This document shows, piece by piece, positions 10,893 to 21,519 of a DNA stretch of 64,000 nucleotides. The stretch's first letter is position 1. The number at the start of each line of letters is the position of its first letter. Under the pieces are notes generated by a model. The model was given only the letters and a program-made list of their open reading frames with translations, searched no databases and was not told the origin of the DNA. A program made the translations under genes and the position numbers. The DNA comes from Siphonodentalium dalli (lineage: Eukaryota; Mollusca; Scaphopoda; Gadilida; Siphonodentaliidae), in NCBI GenBank assembly GCA_032622095.1, contig CP136067.1:134853990-134917989 (forward strand), in the 5' to 3' direction.

Positions 10893-11579
10893 CTTGTGGA
10901 TTGAAACTTAAGAGGGGTTTAACTTGTTTTTGTCGTCGTTATCGTGTGTGTTACTGGTATCTCTAGATATATTTTATAGTTGTTTCTAACGAGGTTATAT
11001 AGTCCTTTAAAAAGTACACAATTTTAATGTATATATACCAAGGTCATGGCCATATGAGCTGTATATATATTCAGTGCTATCGCACCAAGGAGCCGGCTGA
11101 TTCCATTAAATAATAATCACTTCCATTATGCCGCCTTTAACGTGCTAAACCGGGGTTATCTATTTGTGAATTATCTCTGAACTGAGGTTTAATAACAGTA
11201 ATGTGAGAGCTCCCCACTGACAGCATGGTGTGTGTTTTTCTAAATTTGTGTTGCCAATTTCGACATAAAGACGACCATATCTGATTCAACAAGAATTATG
11301 TAACAACTCGGCTCCGAGAGAAACCCAACTAAACACCGATATGTTATAAAGATACCGATTTTATCGAGAACACCCTTGTAGTTTGGAGATATCAATATTT
11401 TCTTTTTCCGGCTGCAAGATGTTTTAAATTTTGATGAATGGGGTTTTCTGTCTGGGTTTTTGTTTCACATGCGATGAATTGCTGTTTGAATGCGCATGAC
11501 GAATCGAACTGCGCACGATAGGAAATCTATACGGCGTCAACATCCGTTAATTTCGAATTTGTTCTCTTGGGTGGTGTTC
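10893..11579. other. Unassigned intergenic DNA
   Basis: AT-rich, no convincing ORF, RNA gene or repeat boundary found. Confidence 0.4.
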
Positions 11580-12063
11580 TAGATCATGCCACGAATCTCT
11601 ACTCTGGCTAACGCCCGTAGAGATCATACTCCACCAGTACAAAACCTTGGAACTTTTTTGAGTTTTGACAGGGAACCTTATAAAGTCGAAATAATAACGC
11701 GAGGAATATATTTCTTAGTTGTTATCTATTCCTTAATAATGTACTTCACTGCAGGTGAAGGTCCCAACTATTTAAGTGAATTTGTGAGCGATTTTGCGTG
11801 GAGTCGCTTACAATTATAGCATTTCTCCTGGTTAATTAATTTGATGTTTATTGCGATATCGCTCACAAAAGTCACAGAAATTCATGCAATTTCGAGTTAG
11901 GACCTTAACATACAGCGAAGTACATTATTAAGGAACAATTAACAACTAAGAAATATATTTTATAAGGTTCCCTGTCAAAACTTCAAAAAGTTCCAAGGTT
12001 TTGTACTGGTGGCATATGATCTCTACGGGCGTTAGCCAGAGTAGAGATTCGTGGCGTGATCTA
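11580..12063. mobile_element. TA-flanked long-TIR MITE (family M), copy 1
   Basis: A 484-bp element whose ~110-bp ends are near-perfect inverted repeats: GATCATGCCACGAATCTCTA, then ACGCCCGTAGAGATCATACT, then ACAAAACCTTGGAACTTTTT on the left, and the complement on the right. The outermost bases are TA on each side, fitting Tc1/mariner-type target choice. Second copy at 54,383-54,890. Pairing continues inward (ACCTTATAAA / TTTATAAGGT; GAATATATTTCTTAGTTGTT). Confidence 0.8.
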
Positions 12064-12302
12064 GTGCATGGTGTTCCAACTTCCGAATGAAACTACAATG
12101 ATGTGCCACATGAGCATTCACTCTCTAACCCTTATACAAACAGGGGTCCGGGCAGCTCAGTCTGTTAGGTGCATAGCGCATTAGGACGTCACAAACCGTC
12201 GAGCAGCTTGTTTTACTCCAGATAATCGAGGTTGGATGTTCCATGCAAAGGGATGGTAACCCAACTCGTGTATCTGGGCACCTTAGAATTTCCAATTACA
12301 AA

Positions 12303-12470
12303 CAGGGACGTGACGACAGGGAGCAGGGAATATTCTCCCCACCCAATTTTCAAGTTGGTCTATATTTTCAATAGTTGGAAAGTTCATGCCTGACAGAATA
12401 TAAGTTGGAAATTTCAAGACCCACGTATAAGTTGAAATTATTCTGGTAGTTTAAGGGGGGGGGGTCAAGT
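12303..12470 (+). mobile_element. hAT-related fragment
   Basis: Starts CAGGGACGTGACGACAGGG and continues with CAATAGTTGGAAAGTTCATG and AGTTGGAAATTTCAAGAC, which resemble the start of the hAT elements at 61-63 kb. Only the left part is recognisable. Confidence 0.45.
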
Positions 12471-13256
12471 GACCATTTTTAAATGGGATTTGCATGCAAA
12501 TCTGCAGAGTGGACATTACAGAGTTGCATATACTTCTGAGTGTGACTTGGTGTTGCATTTGAAACAACAGGTATTTATCTGGCGGGTCCGCATGGTACTT
12601 GTTCCATTGTAGTGTTGGTGTATTTATTTTTTTATTTTATACAAAACGTCCACACGAGAGCGATAGTCACAATAATAACAAATATACCAACATAATTAAC
12701 ATTTAATGTGAAATAATTTACACATAACCCATAACATGTTCAAGCATGTTTGAGCATGTTCGGTGAACATTCTTTGAAAAATACCCGGACCATGTTGCAG
12801 ATTATACTGCATGTTTCTGGTTCATTTTCTTCTTTTTTTTGCAACAAGAATAAGATTTTTTTTATCATAATTAAAGCTTATAAATGCACCATTCTTTGTG
12901 CATATCTCATTAAAGAAGTTAAAATCTATGCAGAGATAATTTTCTTGCGGAGACAACGATTTTTTTCACAAATGATAAGTTTCCCAAGGCATATATACAC
13001 GGTGTTAGTGATATCTCGAAGACAGACAGCAATCAAAATATTTGTGTTCGTGTGAAGCCCTCCTCACACCTGCATTATTGATTGCTAAGCACTTGCGGGA
13101 CAAGATGATGGATCTGCATACTCCCCCCAGACTTAAGTAATCGTGATTAGTACACAACGATGCATACTCGGGTTGCGAACATAATCACGTGATCGGTCAT
13201 ATCAGCTCACTTAACACACGGTCACACGATTACAAATATTCTTGAAAATAGCCCAT
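12471..13256. other. Unassigned AT-rich DNA
   Basis: No supported feature. A 101-codon open frame at 12,750-13,055 has low-complexity, AT-driven composition and no recognisable domain. Confidence 0.4.
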
Positions 13257-13713
13257 TTAAAGGTACTCAATCACATCAGACGCTCATATATTACTATTTC
13301 TTTGGCTTCGGGGGTAAAAAATATTTGATTCGAGTCGAGGACCCACATATCAAAGCTCAGAGTGATCAGATATCGATTTTTGAAGTTTGTTATTTCTCAA
13401 GATGTGTAATAATATGTGGCCCATAACACGTGGTCAAACGGAGGGTCTCGAACAAAATTGCGGATGAAGATGGATAACTCTAAAATTAATTTGTCAAATT
13501 TCATGATAATTTAGTGATAATACGGCCATATTTTGTTGAACAAAATGTTGATAAATAACAAGTTTTGGGAAATTTGATACCATAGTTGACAGTGGTTAGC
13601 ATTATTTTGTTGCAATAAATCGATTCTGATAACTAAAGCGTATTTTGAAGAAATGTTGTTGTTGTTGTATCTTGATGGTATGGGGACCGTCTGATCGGAT
13701 TGAGTACCTTTAA
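13257..13713 (+). mobile_element. TTAA MITE family T1, copy 2
   Basis: A 457-bp copy, TTAA at 13,257-13,260 and 13,710-13,713. Left end AGGTACTCAATCACATCAGA; right end CCGTCTGATCGGATTGAGTACCT, an exact inverted counterpart of the T1 consensus end. Interior collinear with 10,527-10,892 but with ~90 bp more around GGATGAAGATGGATAACTCT. Confidence 0.9.
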
Positions 13714-13740
13714 ATACTCTGACTCGGGCATTTGAAACTA

Positions 13741-14160
13741 TTCTACAGACACGACCGGACTGTTCCTGGTACACACACAGATCGACACGATTATGTCAAT
13801 GGGTTTACTGATACGGTACGAGTGCTAGTGCGGAAGGATATGACGAGCGTTCTATCCTTCCGCAATGGCACAAGTGTCGTATCAACATACACATTAACAC
13901 ACGTTCGTTCTGTGCTTGTTACGTACGTCACCCGTCCTAGAATACGTTCATTAAAAATACAGACTTACAAGTCTTGTTTATGCACATACAGGGCTTGTTT
14001 TGTGATGTGTGATCGTGCTTTTTTTACAGTTTCGGTTTCGTGGTTCAAGCGAACGTCATTTGACGTTAACGATAAGCACATGGAACGTACGCTCAATGCG
14101 GATTTGTAAATATGGAACCGCGATAACACTGTACTTCTAGGAACAAGCTTGTAATAACTA
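13741..14160 (+). repeat. Family F repeat with large stem-loop, copy 1
   Basis: Collinear with 43,000-43,440: ATACGGTACGAGTGCT, GCGGAAGGATA, CATTAAAAATACAGACTTA, GGGCTTGTTTTGTGATGTGT, TGTACTTCTAGGAACAAGC. The first part (13,772-13,915) folds on itself, though less perfectly than copy 2. The 125-codon frame at 13,732-14,109 crosses the stem and a T1 border, so it is not a gene. Confidence 0.65.
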
Positions 14161-14381
14161 GTGAATATACACAGAGGCCACGTACACTCTAACGCGCCTG
14201 GTTACCTGACACTTGCACAACATGGTACGGGTTTAGCCCTGAATTATTAAGAAACGGATGCCGATTCGCTTGCCTTACATAGAGTATGGATGCAAGTTGG
14301 TCTGACATTGACTGAAAATGTAAGACCAACTTGCATCAATAATCTATGTAAGGTAACAAAATCAACGTAAATTACTTATAT

Positions 14382-14800
14382 TTAAAGGTACTCAATCGAT
14401 GGTCCCCATATCATCAGATTCCAACAACAACAACAACAATTTTTGAAATGCCGCTTCAGTTATCAGAATCAAGTAATTGCCCAAAATTATGCTAACCATA
14501 GCAACTATAGTATAAAATTGCCCAAGACCTGTTATTTATCAACATCAAATATCTGACACAAAAAAGCCACTTGATTTTAGAGTTATCCATCCTCATGCGC
14601 AATTTGTTCAGAGGAAGTCTTCTCGTCGACTGTTTACTGGGCAACTTAAAATTATGGGTGGTGAAACATAATAGATTTCAAACATCGATATCTGATCACT
14701 CTGAGCTTTGAAGGGTGGGTTCGTCGACTCGAATCAAATATATTTTACCCCCAAAAGCCAAGGAAATAGTAATTTGCGAGCGTCAATTCTGATTATGCAT
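14382..14800 (-). mobile_element. TTAA MITE family T1, copy 3 (reverse, right end decayed)
   Basis: Starts TTAAAGGTACTCAATCGATG, then GGTCCCCATATCATCAGATT and a (CAA)n run, i.e. the reverse orientation of T1. Continues through GATATCTGATCACTCTGAGC and ACTCGAATCAAATATATTTT to a decayed end near GCGAGCGTCAATTCTGATTA. The right TTAA is lost. Confidence 0.8.
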
Positions 14801-15609
14801 TTAGCGTCCATTCCCATCGTTATTCTCGTCGCTCGTCGCCTATACACCATGGAAGCAAATAGAGTCTACGTGCGACGTCACGTGGCGTAATATCGACCAA
14901 CGAAGTAATAACACTGATTATAACTACCCGACATAAAAACAATCAAACGGGAAGCCTTATCAATGGAGTTAATCGATAATAACCAGACCTTATGAATATA
15001 TCAGTCGTTATGCGATGACAGAGTATGCAGATGGCATGTATCCCCCTCGCTCAGTGATGTTATTCTCCCGCTTGTTAGCTCCACAATAAAGTACGCCATA
15101 TAGCAAGTACGTTTTAATCACATTTACTCCATCACCTCCTACGACAAATCTAGGGGCGTCTGCTCAGATGTGGGGCGGCATTTAGTTAGAGTATAAACAC
15201 GTCGTTTTTAATTTGTTTTTCGGCAGTGTACCCGACAAATATGAATAAACTCTCCAGATGAACGGCTGCAAACTGCAAGGAAGAGTTACATTATGTCACA
15301 TCGCTACGCTGGACATACCACTGCCATCACCTAATTAGTGTTTATATTTGGAACATGAAAATGTTGGGGAAAACCCATGCAAATGGCTGTCGTGTGCAGC
15401 ATGTGTCACAGTCATATATGTTGTTTCTATTCGAGTGTTCTTGTCAAACTTCTGACATATCTGGGTGATTCAAGGTTTAACACTCAACATGAGTACACCA
15501 AAGAGAACAGTTCCTACAAACTGAAGTTGTTTCAAGTGGATTTAGCGAAGGTTTCAGAGTCATGTTTTTATTTACGTCTGGCTAATCGACTATATAGTTT
15601 GCGCTACTA
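14801..15609. other. Unassigned intergenic DNA
   Basis: No supported gene or repeat. A 77-codon frame at 15,377-15,610 (Cys- and Ser-containing) has no signal or domain I can recognise. Confidence 0.35.
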
Positions 15610-15836
15610 GAGTAATGCCCTAAATAATGGACTCCTTAACCACAGCAGAATTATGGGTAATTTTTAAGGATTTAGTCGGAAATATGGCTTGTTGCCATTC
15701 ATCGGAAAACTCTCACTGAGAGCTTTCCGATTAATGGCTTTCCGATGAATGGCAACAAGCCATATTTCCGACTAAATCCTGAAAAATTTACCATAATTAT
15801 GCCGTGGTTAAGGGGTCGATTATTTAGGGCATTACT
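15610..15836. mobile_element. Full-length hairpin MITE (family H), copy 1
   Basis: A 227-bp, almost perfect palindrome. AGTAATGCCCTAAATAATGG, TTAACCACAGCAGAATTATG, GGATTTAGTCGGAAATATGG and CTTGTTGCCATTCATCGGAA are followed by the complement to GGGCATTACTGT. The centre carries a second small hairpin around GAGAGCTTTCCGAT. A half copy lies at 41,137-41,282. Confidence 0.8.
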
Positions 15837-16233
15837 GTAAATCGGATCCATTTGCGACACAAAGTTGATCTGATCCAACCAATTACAAATTTAAAATAGC
15901 TTATTTTCTCGGAATAATGCCGAATGAAATGTAAACGACAAAAGTATTTATTAAAATGCAAGGAAAGCTTACATAGAGTGCGTAGTGGTAGAAGTCAGAC
16001 CAGAGTAGCTAGCGAGGGGACAGAGCTCTACCTTGCAGTTTGCAACGTACAAGCTTATCACTATATGACAAGTTTATGACAGACAAGACGGGAAGACTCC
16101 TCTAAAAGTCAACTAGCAAACGGAATTTCAAAACAACGTTGTAACGGAAATTATATTTTAAAATCGGATGTTGTCTCCACACTTTACCATCGAGACTGCA
16201 TTTATTGTTGTTGGCGATCTTGCATATATACTT
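15837..16233. other. Unassigned spacer
   Basis: No supported feature between the hairpin MITE and the Helitron. Confidence 0.4.
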
Positions 16234-16588
16234 CTAGCTGTGGGCCCGACTTCGTCCGGGGTATTTAGGGATTTCTTTGCCAGAAACATGACTATATGAG
16301 CGTATATGAGGAAGGACAGGTCGGAGTCACGATTTGACCGTCCAAAACACTCCCCGGACAAAAGTAACCCTATGTATCAAATTTCGTCGAAATCCGTCCG
16401 GTTTTACCCGATTTGACCATGAATTGACCATTTTGAAGGTTTAATGTCAGGTCGGGGTCACGATTTGACCCGTCCAAAACACTCCCCGGACAAAAGTAAC
16501 CCTAGGTATCAAATTTCGTCGAAAACCGTCCGGCAGTTTTCCCGGTCATTGCTAACAGACAGACAGAAGTCCCAAAATATATATTAGA
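16234..16588 (-). mobile_element. Non-autonomous Helitron-like element
   Basis: Read on the minus strand it begins TCTAATATATATTTTGGGAC then a TCTG run. It contains two ~130-bp repeats (GGACGGTTTTCGACGAAATT, GTTACTTTTGTCCGGGGAGT, TTTTGGACGGGTCAAATCGT) and ends with a GC stem-loop CCCGGACGAAGTCGGGC followed by CCACAGCTAG. A TC 5' end, a hairpin about 10 nt before a CTAG 3' end, and no terminal inverted repeats or target duplication are the Helitron signature. It shares repeat units with the 33.3-34 kb element. It lies just downstream of the 591-aa gene's stop codon. The base after CTAG is A instead of the usual T. Confidence 0.75.
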
Positions 16589-16692
16589 CTAAAAATGAAC
16601 GCAATATATGTACACTACTTCCTATTATCAATATGCAGTGTGTATCTCTATTTACAATAGCCAATTACGATTATCGCCATCAACATTATTGT

Positions 16693-18468
16693 TTACGTAC
16701 CTTTGCGCCCTCTGGTGTACGATACTTTGACGTTGGTTCTCGCCCTTCTCGTTCGATCGCCTCCTATGAATTCACAGTGGTCCTCGCCTTGGCCAAGCTC
16801 GTCCCCGATATCCAGGAATGTATCCTCTAAGTTGTCTGCCAGCGTCAGTTTGTACCTATAGCGCGAGCACAATATGGCACCAACGTATCTTCCGCTCGAA
16901 TACGGAGTTTTCCGAACATACTGTCGCCCATGACAACCAGAGTTCCCGTTCAAGTATGAAAAGTTGAATTTCGTCCACAATTCATTTTCCAAATTATAGT
17001 TCAGTTCTTGCACCAACATTCTGCGGGATATTTCTTGCATATTTTTATTCAGAATTGCAATCGACTCATTTAATGAGTTTCCTTCCAGAGTCGAAAACTC
17101 CGAACAACACGTTTGGTTGGCATTGTCAAGTGCGTTAACTTTTTTGCGAATAAGGTCAAGGTCATATGACAAGGATTTAACATTCCTTCTATTCACATGC
17201 CTGTCTTCGCGCATGGATTCTGTATGTTCATCGATCTCTTCCTCGATGTCTGTTAACCTATCTTCCATAAAACTAGAATGATCATAATCAAGTTGTTGTG
17301 AATATATGGAATTATTTAGGTATAGGAATTGATGTCTTGTATTAACGGAAACTCTAGTTATCTTTCTATCCAGGAAATCCACGGTGTGTTTCAGTGGTGT
17401 AAACAATGAACCCATCCTCACCACGGATCTGTTCAGTGACAGTTGCTCTCGTTGGATACGATCAGTCACGTGACCAATCATGTGTCTGTTATCAGCGGCT
17501 AATTTCAGTGCCTGTCTTGATCTTTGATCGTCATCATCCGTTCTCAGCCTCCATTGCGAACTGAAAAGAGTGTTATTGAGAAACGTCACTTTGGTTCCAA
17601 GCTTCTTGGATGTGACGTCAATTGACCTGACGTCCCGTCGCAGATTAGACACCACATTAGAGTAGTCTTTCTTGAAATCGAAAAACATATGTTCGAAGGA
17701 CAATGTTTTGTTAATCAACATCTCCATTTGAATATAGACATTGTCTAGATCGGCGTGATTCGAGTAAGATGGCACTGGTTCGTCTGGAAATAGTGTGGAT
17801 CCTATAACTGGTGGCAGGGTCGAGAAAACTGGATCTGTATCAAAACCGTCAAACGGCTCTTCATCGGCTGTTTGTTTTACAGGTTCGTCAACAACATGTT
17901 CGTCCATACCACTCAATTCATCATCATAAAATGTGTCATATCCCTTTTGGAACTTATCAAGAAATGTGTCGACATAATCGTCCTGTTCGTCAAAGAGAAG
18001 TTGATCATTCATCACGTGACCTTTTCTAGGAGCGTCTGCTAATTTACCATTGACGACACGCCTGGAATTGTGCGGTCTATTTTGATGAAAACTGTACATT
18101 CGGGACATCACGCCCTGAAATATTTCTTCTCCCATCTTGGTGAACTGCTGTCTGGTAATAGCCGATCGTCCACTATTAATTCCGTCTTGAGTTATTCTCG
18201 TCAGTGTTTTCTCGACATCTCTAAGTCGAAAGTCGTATTTGTCGGTTAACTCCAAACATTGTTTAGTTTCCAAATCCAATCTCTTCTGAAACCGCTGTAA
18301 CCTATCATCAAACCCTGAAAGTTTCTCCTCCACATCTCTCAGTATCTGCTTCCTTGGCACCGTAATTTGCAACACGATGTTTTCTTGACCCTCTTCTGTA
18401 GCAGCAGATACCGTCAAAGCAATCCAGCCCATAATTAAAACAATAACGTCATGTCCCGGAAACAACAT
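16693..18468 (-). CDS. Secreted coiled-coil protein of unknown function, 591 aa
   Basis: This is the only long open frame in the window and it is uninterrupted. The start has a clear signal peptide: hydrophobic residues 8-20 (VIVLIMGWIALTV), with likely cleavage near residues 22-23. Residues 35-95 and about 240-490 are heptad-like and charged (for example LRDVEEKLSGFDDRLQRF and RLTDIEEEIDEHTES), suggesting coiled coils. Residues 155-235 are acidic and Pro-rich, probably disordered. Seven N-glycosylation sequons occur at about 253, 298, 346, 385, 451, 467 and 502. Residues 510-591 form a compact basic domain with Cys at 512, 534 and 565, Gly/Tyr-rich (SSGRYVGAILCSRYRYK) and a GEDHCEF motif. 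A Cys pair at 454-455 could link chains. The layout (signal, coiled coil, small C-terminal globular domain) resembles secreted oligomeric recognition or extracellular-matrix proteins, but I do not recognise the C-terminal domain. Single-exon structure could indicate a retrocopy or an intronless gene. Function is not inferred. Confidence 0.8.
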   Translation of the reverse strand: MLFPGHDVIVLIMGWIALTVSAATEEGQENIVLQITVPRKQILRDVEEKLSGFDDRLQRFQKRLDLETKQCLELTDKYDFRLRDVEKTLTRITQDGINSGRSAITRQQFTKMGEEIFQGVMSRMYSFHQNRPHNSRRVVNGKLADAPRKGHVMNDQLLFDEQDDYVDTFLDKFQKGYDTFYDDELSGMDEHVVDEPVKQTADEEPFDGFDTDPVFSTLPPVIGSTLFPDEPVPSYSNHADLDNVYIQMEMLINKTLSFEHMFFDFKKDYSNVVSNLRRDVRSIDVTSKKLGTKVTFLNNTLFSSQWRLRTDDDDQRSRQALKLAADNRHMIGHVTDRIQREQLSLNRSVVRMGSLFTPLKHTVDFLDRKITRVSVNTRHQFLYLNNSIYSQQLDYDHSSFMEDRLTDIEEEIDEHTESMREDRHVNRRNVKSLSYDLDLIRKKVNALDNANQTCCSEFSTLEGNSLNESIAILNKNMQEISRRMLVQELNYNLENELWTKFNFSYLNGNSGCHGRQYVRKTPYSSGRYVGAILCSRYRYKLTLADNLEDTFLDIGDELGQGEDHCEFIGGDRTRRARTNVKVSYTRGRKGT

Positions 18469-19283
18469 AGTGCTCTATTGTAACATTATTTGATTTCGAG
18501 TAGACAGTTCCTGGCAGATAATTAATTAAATTTGGTTTTGTTGTAATCAGAACGTTGTTGGCCTCTCAAGAATTATATAGCGTCGTCTTGGAAACCTTCA
18601 TGCATGATCCACAAAGAAACGAGAGGACGACAGCTCATTAATTGTGTTCGGCATCTTAATCCTGAGTTGTATGTGTTTCGTGTAGACACTATACCATGTA
18701 CCTGCTGTATATAATGATATATCTTGATCTTGTAAATTTTAGAACGTTGTGGTATCGTGATAATTTTAATAGTCGGTCGACTCTCGTTATCAGAATGGTT
18801 CACTTCTAAACAAAGCAAGCAAGTGGTTGTAAATTAAACAATAATGTGTAACTTCTTAATTTATCTCAGAACACACGCGTGTGATGTTGATGATGCCGAT
18901 GATTGATCAACACCCCACACGAGGGTCGTTACTGGTGCTCTCATGTCGATCGAGTCCCGTGGAGTTGAGTAACTGTTATAACGATCGCTGATGTAATCCC
19001 TGAAGAGAGAAATAATACACATTGTTAGTGTCATACTTATAGTAACCGGACATACATTCACTGTGTGAGGGCGTACGCTCTGGAGTAACAACAAACTTCA
19101 GATATATATATATATGGGAGCATAATGATATATATAGTTATATATATCGTGCGGTGCTGAGCAATTCCACCCACCAAATGTCATCATCATATATATATAG
19201 AGAGTATAATATGTATCCTTTGTGACAAAGAAATAGAGAGACCTATAATATGAATTAATTGGGAATATTATCACATATACACT
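18469..19283. other. 5' flank of the 591-aa gene and spacer
   Basis: The start context is AGAGCACTATGTTG on the minus strand. No TATA box or CpG-rich promoter stands out. AT microsatellites occur near 19,100-19,200. No other supported feature. Confidence 0.35.
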
Positions 19284-19500
19284 CAAGGATGTTGCTAAAG
19301 GGTTCCTGTTGCGGAGTGCCAAACTTAGTTTCCAACTGCACCCCCTTGAACTAAATTCAAATTACCATGTTCGGGAAGTTCCATCTGCACCCCTTCGGGT
19401 TTGAAATATCCAACCGGTCCACCTCAAGCATTCCGACTTTTGGAAATTCCCAATTTGACACTCCCTATATTTGGCAATTTGCCAACTCCTATAGTTGATC
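19284..19500 (-). mobile_element. hAT-related fragment
   Basis: Starts CAAGGATGTTGCTAAAGGGT, a diverged version of the CAGGGATGTGGCTAGAGGG terminal repeat, followed by TTTCCAACTGCACCCCCTTG and repeated TTCCATCTGCACCCC as in the hAT copies. No second end found. Confidence 0.55.
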
Positions 19501-19574
19501 ACTGATCAGTCCAGCCCAAAATATTAAAATATTTTTTAATTTAATGTTTTTGGACAAAAAGTAGAATATTTTAA

Positions 19575-20280
19575 TAATTAAAGACATAATATGAACTTTT
19601 TCGAGCGTGAAACTGATAAGTTAGTATTTAGGCGCTATGCCAACATCGCCGAAAATATAAAGCAATTCGACCATACCACTCCATAGAAAACGTCGTCTAA
19701 ACTACGCTCAATTGTAAATATTTACATCGCGATTCGGGAAGCAACTATCGGCGATAAACTAACGAAAATGTTTTCGTCATCGAGTCAAAAAAAAAATTGC
19801 ATTTAATTAAAGACATATTATGGACTTGTTCGGTGTGTGAAATTGATAAGTTAGTACCCAGGAGCAATGCCGACCTGGGGAATGTAGCATTCTATTAACA
19901 TCGCCGAAAATTTCAAAGAAATCGACTATAAAACATCGTCTGAACTACGCCCAATTGTAAATAGTTACATCTCGATTCGGAACCCAACTATCGGCGATAA
20001 TCTAACAAATTATTGCATTTATATAAGAATGGCGGTGTGTATCGTCTATTTGGATTAATATGCGTAACAAATAACTACTTTGAGCAAGATTATTCTCAAT
20101 TTTTATTTGATCACCCTATCGGAGTGTTTCACCTCACTTGAATATATATAAGAATGACAGTGTATACGTGTTGTCAATTTGGATTAATATTCTTAAAAAC
20201 AATACTTTGAGCAATATTATTCTCCATTTCTATTTGATCACCAGGCCGGAGTGTTACACATCACTCTAAATGTACACTGA
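19575..20280 (+). repeat. Family G repeats, tandem copies
   Basis: Three diverged copies of the 9,824-10,193 element in direct orientation: 19,575-19,800, 19,805-20,135 and a partial one at 20,140-20,280. Landmarks are AAAGACATATTATG, CGCCGAAAATTTCAAAGAAA, TTGTAAATATTTACATC, AACTATCGGCGATAA and CGGAGTGTTNCAC. Confidence 0.65.
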
Positions 20281-20287
20281 ATATATA

Positions 20288-20400
20288 AATGCATGGTTGG
20301 AAAATCAAACTATCAGAACTATTGAACTGAAATTTCCAACCGTTATTGTGTCTGGCATGAACTTTCAAATTGTTGAAACTTTTGACCAAAGTTAGCTATA
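20288..20400 (-). mobile_element. hAT-related fragment
   Basis: GGTTGGAAAATCAAACTATC, then GAACTGAAATTTCCAACCGT and GGCATGAACTTTCAAATTGT resemble the left segment of the hAT elements at 61.5 kb in reverse. An (AT)n tract follows. Confidence 0.45.
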
Positions 20401-20494
20401 TATATATATATATATATGTGTGTGCTTCTTCGGAACATTATACAAGATCATCCATATGCACCTAATACGCACAAGATTAGATAGCGAAATATAC

Positions 20495-20665
20495 TTAAAG
20501 ACATATTATGTTCGTGAAACTGATAAGTTAGTATTCAGGCGTTATGCCAACCTGAAGAATGTAGCATTCTACTAACATCGTCGAAAATTTCAAAGAAATC
20601 AGCCATACCACTCAATAGAAAACATCATCAAAACTACGCTCAGTTGTAAATATTTACATAAGCGT
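20495..20665 (+). repeat. Family G fragment
   Basis: TTAAAGACATATTATG, TGAAACTGATAAGTTAGTAT, TGTAGCATTCTACTAACATC and TTGTAAATATTTACAT match family G; only the left half is present. Confidence 0.65.
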
Positions 20666-21399
20666 AGAACAACTGTTGTCGGTCCACAACAGGGATATCG
20701 AGTTGGTTTATGCTGTTTTGGACCGAGTCCCATCCCGGACTTTACGCCCATAATCGTGGGCTGGAGTTATCTTGTATATGTCTTTGGGTTAGGTCAAATG
20801 GAATCTTTGCGTATAAGAACATAGAGAGCAGCCTTTCCCAAGCATGATGATATCAAACATGCATATATATATATATCAGATGTCCGTTATTTGTCAAAGC
20901 CACGATATTTATAAGTAAACAAAGCCTTGTTTTCCAGAGAATTTCGATTTGTCGCGCTATCATAAAATGCATGTAAACAATACATGAAACGATCGTACAT
21001 GTATTCTGTATATGACTTTAATGCGTCTTTCTGTGACATAATAACGCTCATAGAAAGTTAGCTCAGGTATTTATCGACCTATCGCGATACCGGGGGAAAT
21101 TTTTAAGTGATTTTTAAGTATAGGTGCATTTTTTTTGTTTAGATTTTTTTTGTTTTTTGGGTTGAATTTTTTTGGGGTATGCTTAAGCATGCTATAGTGA
21201 ATTTAAAAACAAACTGGATAAAACCTTAGGGGCATGTTATAACTCAAAACTATCACCAAGTATTCATATTAATAATTTTGATGCCCATGAAAAACGTAAG
21301 ATTCCCTGGCACTAAACCTACAAAATAAGTCTGTTAAAGAATATAAAAGAAAAAATTATTAAAATTGTAAAAAATAATAACAAATGATGAAATATTGTC
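20666..21399. other. Unassigned AT-rich DNA
   Basis: T- and A-runs near 21,120-21,190; no supported gene or repeat end. Confidence 0.4.
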
Positions 21400-21474
21400 A
21401 GGCCAATGCATTCTCTTATTTATGCGAGGCGACCTATGGTCGACTCGCATATATAAGAGAATGCATTGGCACAG
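21400..21474. repeat. Family C hairpin
   Basis: Isolated copy: GGCCAATGCATTCTCTTATT, then GCGAGGCGACCTATGGTCGA, then CTCGCATATATAAGAGAATG. It contains paired changes (GCGACC opposite GGTCGA) relative to the 7-kb cluster, so base pairing is kept. Confidence 0.75.
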
Positions 21475-21519
21475 GGTATATGTGTTGATACAAACATTGG
21501 ACCTGGCACTGAAATGGTT

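Noticed and set aside
12750-13055. 101-codon ORF as a membrane protein
   Set aside because: Hydrophobic and Phe/Ile/Lys-rich only because the DNA is AT-rich; no start context, domain or splice evidence.
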